Part shown: positions 59,503 through 64,000 of the stretch, in pieces
Position numbering within the stretch: position 1 is the first letter of the stretch
How the letters are laid out: every line of letters begins with the position of its first letter
DNA from: Acidobacteriaceae bacterium
Lineage (GTDB): Bacteria > Acidobacteriota > Terriglobia > Terriglobales > Acidobacteriaceae
Reading direction: 5' to 3'
DNA: 64,000 nucleotides
Assembly: GCA_030037545.1 (NCBI GenBank)
Contig: JASHRF010000010.1
Location: forward strand, 1 to 64,000
Made by a program: the position numbers and the translations under genes
Notes under the pieces: model-generated
The model's input: only the letters and a program-made list of their open reading frames with translations
What the model was told of the DNA's origin: nothing
Databases searched by the model: none

Positions 59503-60128
59503 AGTCTAAACCGAACCCTTGCATCCAGCATCTGCTGACAGCTTCCTATATGCCGTGATCTAGATCACAGTAAATCGGGCCACTTAGCTTGGTAACGGTA
59601 AACAATTCACACCCAACCAATCATCTGGACTCAGTTAGGACATGCAGAGCCAAATGCTCATCGGAACTTCAAAAGGCATCACAGACGGTCGATTTGAAAC
59701 TCGGCGACTTGTCTTAAACCCAGGCGGCATTCTTATTGATGCGAAGACCAGCGAAGGTTTTTAACGGGTTCAGAGACTAAGCTAGTCGTATTTGTTCTTG
59801 CTTGGCCGACGGCCCTGGCAGTCGGAAAACCCTCGCATCATTCAGACGGAATCCTCGCCGGTCCCGGCTTTGGCCGTCGTCCTTGGCACTACGGTAGAAA
59901 GTACGCAAACGTGAACAATTTACGCGGCAACTGGGGTTTACAGGGGTCTTTTTGGCGAAAACCGCGCCGGAACTATTGTAGGTAAGCATTTTATGTTTCA
60001 TACGAATACAAGTTTTCCCGCAACCTCCCGCTTTTGGCGTCGGCATTGCTCTTGTAAAGGACAAGCGCAAGGAAACCATCATCCTGGAGTGAATTTGAAA
60101 AACCGCGTGAAAGATAGGAGGTTTAGGG
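59503..60128. other. Intergenic region: operator palindrome, one weak small ORF
   Basis: This stretch of about 620 bp holds the palindrome annotated at 59554. It also has a 40-codon plus-strand ORF (59642-59764; MQSQMLIGTSKGITDGRFET) whose start resembles the first strand of BNR/YCF48-like propellers, possibly a relic. It has no strong ribosome site and is not called as a gene. Nothing else is supported. Confidence 0.4.
59554..59569. promoter_or_regulatory. CRP/FNR-type palindrome upstream of the Cus operon
   Basis: CGTGATCTAGATCACA has 14 perfectly palindromic bases and fits TGTGA-N6-TCACA with one mismatch. It lies 52 bases upstream of the start of the small Cys/Met protein on the minus strand, a position where it can act as an operator. 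A related site (42915-42930) precedes the seven-gene operon. Confidence 0.55.
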
Positions 60129-60266
60129 ATGAAGACTGAAAAAGGCAGAAGCTTTACCTGGGGAAGTTGGCCTCGGACGGTATGCGCGTCGATCCTGATG
60201 TCATGTGCATTGATCCGAGCGTCAGAGTGTTATGAGCAAATCGCCGAGAGCAGGTTAGTGTGTTAG
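60129..60266 (+). CDS. Small ORF with strong ribosome site
   Basis: This is a 45-codon ORF, MKTEKGRSFTWGSWPRTVC then ASILMSCALIRASECYEQIAE. AGGAGG lies 7 bases before the ATG, one of the best ribosome sites in the window. The product has a short hydrophobic stretch (CASILMSCALI) and four Cys, so a small secreted or membrane peptide, a leader peptide or a broken gene start is possible. The membrane-protein gene begins 19 bases after its stop, on the same strand. Confidence 0.4.
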   Translation: MKTEKGRSFTWGSWPRTVCASILMSCALIRASECYEQIAESRLVC

Positions 60267-60285
60267 TCCATGAAAGGGCCCAACT

Positions 60286-60684
60286 GTGAGCACTCCTCAG
60301 GAACCGTATTACGAAGCGATGAATGTGGCGAGCGCACCTATCCGATTTGCAAAAAGCATGGCGCAAGCGGCTCTCATCATTCCGCTACTAATTGAAGCTG
60401 GAATCCTATACCCTATCTATCTCACCTGTACCGGGCAAGCGGTCACAGCGACATCACTGGTAATTTCCGGACTGACCGTTCTTGCTGTTTTCACCTTTTT
60501 CTATACCCCCTACTACTTCGTATTGGGTGGAGCAGCCTTTGCTGCTATATTCACGTTGGGTGTTCACTATCACGAGACCTTCATGTACGCCAGCAACTTC
60601 AGTCGATGGGGATATGCGTGGCTCATATTTGGGTTCCTTACCCTGGGTATCCTGCAAAAGTTCATCCGGAATCAATTGTTTTGA
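60286..60684 (+). CDS. Small polytopic membrane protein of unknown function
   Basis: The 132-residue protein begins at a GTG with AAAGGG about 6 bases upstream. It has four likely membrane helices: AALIIPLLIEAGILYPIYL, LVISGLTVLAVFTFFYTPYY, VLGGAAFAAIFTLGVHYH and WLIFGFLTLGILQKF. It has no recognised domain. It sits just upstream of the ctaD/qcrB relic on the same strand, so a former role beside a respiratory oxidase is possible, but I see no subunit motif. Composition is more AT-rich than its neighbours, which may reflect different ancestry. Confidence 0.6.
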   Translation: MSTPQEPYYEAMNVASAPIRFAKSMAQAALIIPLLIEAGILYPIYLTCTGQAVTATSLVISGLTVLAVFTFFYTPYYFVLGGAAFAAIFTLGVHYHETFMYASNFSRWGYAWLIFGFLTLGILQKFIRNQLF

Positions 60685-60912
60685 TAAGTTAAAGCATCTC
60701 CAACCGCAAGCCAGCCGAACCCATCAGCGTTTGCACCGTCGTTCTACCAATCGACCAACTTCGCCCCAAAATTAATCCGGCCGATAGCAGTCCGTGCTGG
60801 ATTCAATCAAGATCGATAAACGAAGCTGAGGGAGCGGATGAGCTGTCTTTGCAGGATCGGCTTCTTTTGCTCTCCGGGGCGCGCTAGCTTTGAACTTATG
60901 CAGAAGGCGGCG

Positions 60913-61623
60913 ATGGCATTGGCGAACATCCATGGGTCTATGTGATCTTTCTTCTCGCCACGGGAATGATCTCGCTGATCATTCCGGTATTTTCAAGGCA
61001 CCCCATTGTTGGTTATCACTACATTGCCATCGCAACAGTCCTCACCGGCGTGGTGGGCTTCGCCGTCTGGCTCCATCACATGTTTACGGTGGGCATGTCG
61101 GACATCGCCATGGGCATCTTCTCCGCCGGCAGCAATCCTCACTGGAATCTTCATCGCCCTCTTCTTCAATGGCAGTAAAGGAGACGTGATTTATGAAGGC
61201 TCTTACCGTCCCCTCGATGGCGTGCACATGTCGGCGGCCTTCCGGTCCCTGCTCCACATCAGCTTCGATATTCCCGGCGGCCTGTTAATGCGACAGATGC
61301 ATCACTGGGCCGCCGACATCTTCATCGGCGCCATCGTGGCGCACCTGGCCCGCCTTTATTTCACCGCGGCATATCGAAAACCGCGCGAGATCAACTGGAT
61401 TATCGGGCTCACCCTGCTGATTCTGGCCCTGGCCAACGGCTTCTTTGGATACTCATTGGGCGACGACATGCTTTCCGGCGCGGGGATGCGCATCGGCTAT
61501 GCCATCCTTCTCTCCGTTCCCTTTATCGGACCGTATCTCGCGTTTCTCGTCTTTGGCGGCGTCGTTCCCACCGAGGCCGCCATCCTCCGGATGTACGCCT
61601 TGCACATCTTCGTCGTGCCGGCT
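60913..61623 (+). pseudogene. Chimeric relic: cytochrome oxidase subunit I piece joined to cytochrome b piece
   Basis: The first part (60913-about 61130) reads EHPWVYVIFLLATGMISLII, FSRHPIVGYHYIAIATVLTG and VWLHHMFTVGM, which is the core of cytochrome c oxidase subunit I (CtaD). After a frame change near 61130 the sequence reads GDVIYEGSYRPLDGVHMSAA, SFDIPGGLLMRQMHHWAADI, RKPREINWIIGLTLLILA and SLGDDMLSGAGMRIGYA, which is the core of a QcrB-type cytochrome b of complex III, up to LRMYALHIFVVPAL. Each piece lacks both ends and the join has no shared function. It is a deletion-fusion remnant. Beyond 61623 the frame reads as non-coding. Confidence 0.8.
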
Positions 61624-61717
61624 TTGGATTCACGCCGTCGCCAAATGTGGGAGCCGAGGAAGCCTGATGGCTTTTGTTTCGCGGCGGGATTTATGCCGCG
61701 GCCGTGAAAATCGGAAC

Positions 61718-63061
61718 TCATCCCTCGATGGTCCTGGCGTCCGCATTCCATGTAGCCGCATTGCGATGAAAGTACGAGTAGTTTGCCATGTGACAAGCGA
61801 TGGCCGCGTGGTTGCCGAAGACCTCGTTTTCCGCCACCGGCTCGCGCGTCTCGACAGCGCGAAAGAAGCTCGCGAGGTGGTCCGCGGTGTCGTCGTAGCC
61901 CGGCGGCGCCGAGTACGTCTCCACCTCGGCCAGAGCGGCCGGCGGCGCCGGATGCGCCGCATTCCAATCGTCCAGATACTGCTTCTTGGCCGCCGCAGTC
62001 CATCCATTCAGTGCATAGCCTTCCGGCTGCGGCCGCGTATCCTGCGGCGCCACTGACAGCGTGTTGCCGTTCATGGTCATCGTGGCTTCCTTGCCGTAGA
62101 AGATGATCGGCTCGCCTGCCGCATTGTTCTGGTTGCAGTGCAGGTTCACGGTCGCGCCGTCGTATTCGTAAAGCGTCGCCAGCAGGTCCGGGAAATCGCG
62201 CCCATCCTTGAAACAGGTCAGACTGCCGCTGGATTGCGCCCGCTTCGGCGCCGCGTTGATTCCGCTTACGTACTGGATCCCCGACAACAAGTGCACATAC
62301 AAATCGCCCGCTACGCCCTCGCCGTAATCGGCAAAGCACCGCCAGCGGAAGAACCGCACTGCGTCGAAGGGACGCTGGGGCGCGTCACGCAAGAACGCTT
62401 TCCAGTCGATCGTCTGCTCGCTCGCATCCGGCGGAATCGGGTAAACCCATGCTCCCGACGGCGAATTGCGGTCGGAATGGCCTTCGATATAGGTCACTTC
62501 ACCCAGCCTGCCCGACGCGAAAATCTCCCGCGCCTTCTTATATACAATGTTGCTCACTCGCTGGCTGCCCACCTGGAAGACGCGCTTGTTTGCCCTCACG
62601 GCTTCCACCATGGCGAATCCGTCGGCCACGTTGTGCGACATCGGCTTCTCGCAATAAACATCTTTGCCGGCGGCCAGACAATCAATGACAATGGCCCTGT
62701 GCAAATGGTCTGAGACCGCCACAATTACCGCATCGACATCCTTGCGTTCGAGCAACGGGCGATAATCGCCGGTGGTTGGCACGTCGGCGCCGTAGGCTTC
62801 GAGGCCCGCCTTTCGGTGCATTTCGTAAAGATCCGCCGTGGCCACCAGCTCTCCCATCGGCACCTTGCGCGCCGAGCGGAGCAGATCGCAGCCGCGAATT
62901 CCGCTCCCGATGGAAACAAAGCGAATCTTTCGTCCGCCCGTTGGCGTTTGGCCGGCCAGCGCCGGCGGATCCAGCAGCATGGCCTTGGTTGCCGCGCCCG
63001 CAACGGCCGCAGCCCCGCCCAGACGCACAAAATCCCGCCTCGTATATATTGGCGTTTTCAT
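61718..63061 (-). CDS. Tat-exported Gfo/Idh/MocA-family oxidoreductase
   Basis: The 447-residue protein from the ATG at 63061 starts with a twin-arginine signal MKTPIYTRRDFVRLGGAAAV. The NAD(P)-binding fold follows (IRFVSIGSGIRG about 46, DLYEMHRKAGLEAYG, VDAVIVAVSDHLHRAIVIDCLAAGKDVYCEKPMS about 108-140), where EKP is the family's conserved Lys-containing motif. A C-terminal substrate domain continues to the end (DGATVNLHCNQNN, MTMNGNTLSVAPQDTRP). Family members oxidise or epimerise sugars and inositols with a tightly bound cofactor when exported by Tat. The sugar substrate is unknown. The gene appears monocistronic. Confidence 0.9.
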   Translation of the reverse strand: MKTPIYTRRDFVRLGGAAAVAGAATKAMLLDPPALAGQTPTGGRKIRFVSIGSGIRGCDLLRSARKVPMGELVATADLYEMHRKAGLEAYGADVPTTGDYRPLLERKDVDAVIVAVSDHLHRAIVIDCLAAGKDVYCEKPMSHNVADGFAMVEAVRANKRVFQVGSQRVSNIVYKKAREIFASGRLGEVTYIEGHSDRNSPSGAWVYPIPPDASEQTIDWKAFLRDAPQRPFDAVRFFRWRCFADYGEGVAGDLYVHLLSGIQYVSGINAAPKRAQSSGSLTCFKDGRDFPDLLATLYEYDGATVNLHCNQNNAAGEPIIFYGKEATMTMNGNTLSVAPQDTRPQPEGYALNGWTAAAKKQYLDDWNAAHPAPPAALAEVETYSAPPGYDDTADHLASFFRAVETREPVAENEVFGNHAAIACHMANYSYFHRNAATWNADARTIEG

Positions 63062-63133
63062 GTTTGCCCTCAAAGCGAACACAATTCTATTGTTCGGCCT
63101 GGCTTCTGTCCATAAGTCGAAGCTAAAGAGTCA

Positions 63134-63531
63134 GGGCCATCGCACTTGGAAAGGCGCGCCGGCAGGGTTGATTTCAGATTCATACGTACCCCCCCGGGGG
63201 GGTGCGTGAGATTCTTCCATTAAGCTCCTTGTTTTCTGATGGTTGAATGCGTTTTTGGGTGTGGTATATGTGCGTTTTCAGGCGTTTTAGAGCGACTTTC
63301 TTGCGCTTTTTTGCGCCTGCCGGCCCCGGATTCTCCGGCAGCCACGAGTGCCTGAGAACGTTTCTTCACAGCATAGCGGAAGGGCGAAATTAACCCGCAA
63401 CGAAGAGCGAAAATATATTTCCCGCCGAATGAGCGCGATGCGGCAGATTTGGGCTTTTGAAGGGCTTGACAAGAGGGCGAAGAAGAGGAGTCCTTCAAGA
63501 GGATTGCCGGTTCTTTGAAGTGCGATTGCCC
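63134..63531 (-). mobile_element. MITE-like dispersed repeat, copy 2 (inverted)
   Basis: On the minus strand this unit reads GGCAATCGCACTT at its left end and AAGTGCGATGGCC at its right end. In between it carries the same blocks as 22040-22573: the ATTCGGCGGGAAATATATTT region, the GCTATGCTGTGAAGAAACGT region, and the C7G7 palindrome at about 63188-63203. It lacks the REP-like unit found in copy 1, so it is closer to the empty element. The product of any internal ORF (about 60 codons, for example MSSPSKAQICRIALIRREIY) is similar between copies but has no recognisable domain. Confidence 0.7.
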
Positions 63532-63686
63532 CGGCTCAAGGGTGGTGAATCGCCGGCGTCGATTTCTCCTGACCCCACGCGATGCGCGCATCCGATGTGC
63601 AGCCGGCCGGTAATCCGCCTCCGCACGAATCTCGGCGCATAGCCGGGGCCACGGCCCGCGCGTATTGAGGAACGCTCGCTCAACAA

Positions 63687-63716
63687 AAGAGCGAAGCGCC
63701 AGTGCGCTTCGCTCTT
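63687..63716 (-). terminator. Rho-independent-type hairpin after the TonB gene
   Basis: AAGAGCGAAGCGC, loop CAGT, then GCGCTTCGCTCTT forms a perfect 13-bp hairpin, 23 bases after the TonB-family stop on the minus strand. A short A-run on the plus strand (63685-63688) gives the U-tract for minus-strand transcription. Confidence 0.75.
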
Positions 63717-63738
63717 ACGTTCAAACCCAATCCGTCTG

Positions 63739-64000
63739 TCAATACAGCCGGAAGTTCACTTCCACGGTGACCATGACCGGAACCGGTGTTGTGCCATTCT
63801 TCATAGCGGGCTTGAACTTGTATTTGCGGACGGCTTCGAGAGCCTTTTCATCCAGGCCCATGCCCAGCGGCCGGATCACGCGCGGGTTCTGGGGATTGCC
63901 CTGCGCGTCCACGATCATGGAGATAAGGCAGACGCCCTGATACTTGGCGCGGCGGGCTTCGTCAGAGAATTCCGCTTCGGGCTGGAAGATGGGGATGGGC
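63739..64000 (-). CDS. TonB-family energy transducer, C-terminal part (partial)
   Basis: The frame runs off the right edge of the window. The 86 visible C-terminal residues read PIPIFQPEAEFSDEARRAKY, GVCLISMIVDAQGNPQNPRV, GMGLDEKALEAVRKYKFKPA and TPVPVMVTVEVNFRLY. These are the TonB C-terminal domain motifs (PxYP-like opening, G.V.....D..G......V, A..A....KF.PA). The domain contacts the TonB box of outer-membrane receptors. The N terminus with its membrane helix and proline-rich region is outside the window. The stop at 63739 is followed by the hairpin at 63687-63716. Confidence 0.85.
   Translation of the reverse strand, partial: PIPIFQPEAEFSDEARRAKYQGVCLISMIVDAQGNPQNPRVIRPLGMGLDEKALEAVRKYKFKPAMKNGTTPVPVMVTVEVNFRLY

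Noticed and set aside
59642-59764. 40-codon ORF resembling a propeller start
   Set aside because: The resemblance is short, there is no clear ribosome site, and it may be only a relic.

Overview
The window looks like a chromosomal segment of an Acidobacteriota member, probably class Terriglobia. This is inferred from gene content: very large secreted FG-GAP/Ig-like and SBBP-repeat proteins, a sedolisin protease, a remnant of an Oar-like TonB-dependent receptor, CRTAC1/ASPIC-UnbV and YVTN/di-haem proteins, and a type VI secretion (T6SS) locus with its own Ser/Thr kinase and phosphatase. No rRNA, CRISPR array, intact transposase or phage gene was seen. There is one tRNA.

Layout. (1) 0.1-7.2 kb: T6SS membrane-complex genes tssL and tssM, a divergent tail-anchored Pro/Ala-rich protein with repeated GEFTR-type motifs, a PP2C phosphatase and a PAAR-like DUF4280 spike protein. 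(2) 8.1-17 kb: a 2280-residue FG-GAP/Ig-like surface protein, an outer-membrane barrel protein and an unknown protein. (3) 17.1-21.1 kb: a 1335-residue membrane Ser/Thr kinase with PEGA domains. (4) 21.1-22.6 kb: a repeat-rich spacer with two REP-like palindromes and one copy of a MITE-like element whose second, inverted copy is at 63.1-63.5 kb. (5) 22.6-31.8 kb: housekeeping and metabolic genes (threonine dehydratase, proline dehydrogenase, hemE-hemH, ispG, an MFS carrier, queF). (6) 32.0-35.7 kb: an adaptor-TPR-TolC operon with no pump, then tRNA-Arg. (7) 36.0-41.8 kb: the SBBP protein and the sedolisin. (8) 42.2-42.9 kb: gene remnants. (9) 43.0-52.6 kb: a tight seven-gene operon. (10) 52.9-59.5 kb: a Cus-type copper/silver efflux operon. 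(11) 60.1-61.6 kb: a small ORF, a membrane protein and a fused ctaD/qcrB relic. (12) 61.7-64.0 kb: a Tat-exported oxidoreductase, the second repeat copy and the 3' end of a TonB-family gene.

The most unusual locus is the 43.0-52.6 kb operon. A complete DAHP synthase (entry enzyme of the shikimate pathway) is translationally coupled to a secreted CxxCH propeller-like protein related to HzsA-type proteins, a secreted ASPIC/UnbV protein, a YVTN propeller fused to a di-haem peroxidase-type cytochrome, a ligand-binding propeller, a RidA/chorismatase-like protein and a periplasmic ABC-type binding protein without permease. A perfect TGTGA-N6-TCACA palindrome lies just upstream. I read this as a candidate undescribed system coupling aromatic/chorismate metabolism to periplasmic oxidation. 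The function is inference.

Other themes are a phospho-threonine control module around the T6SS, a shared C-terminal helix-basic loop-helix-lipobox-like signature on both giant surface proteins, and CRP/FNR-like palindromes (three sites) that include the copper-efflux promoter.
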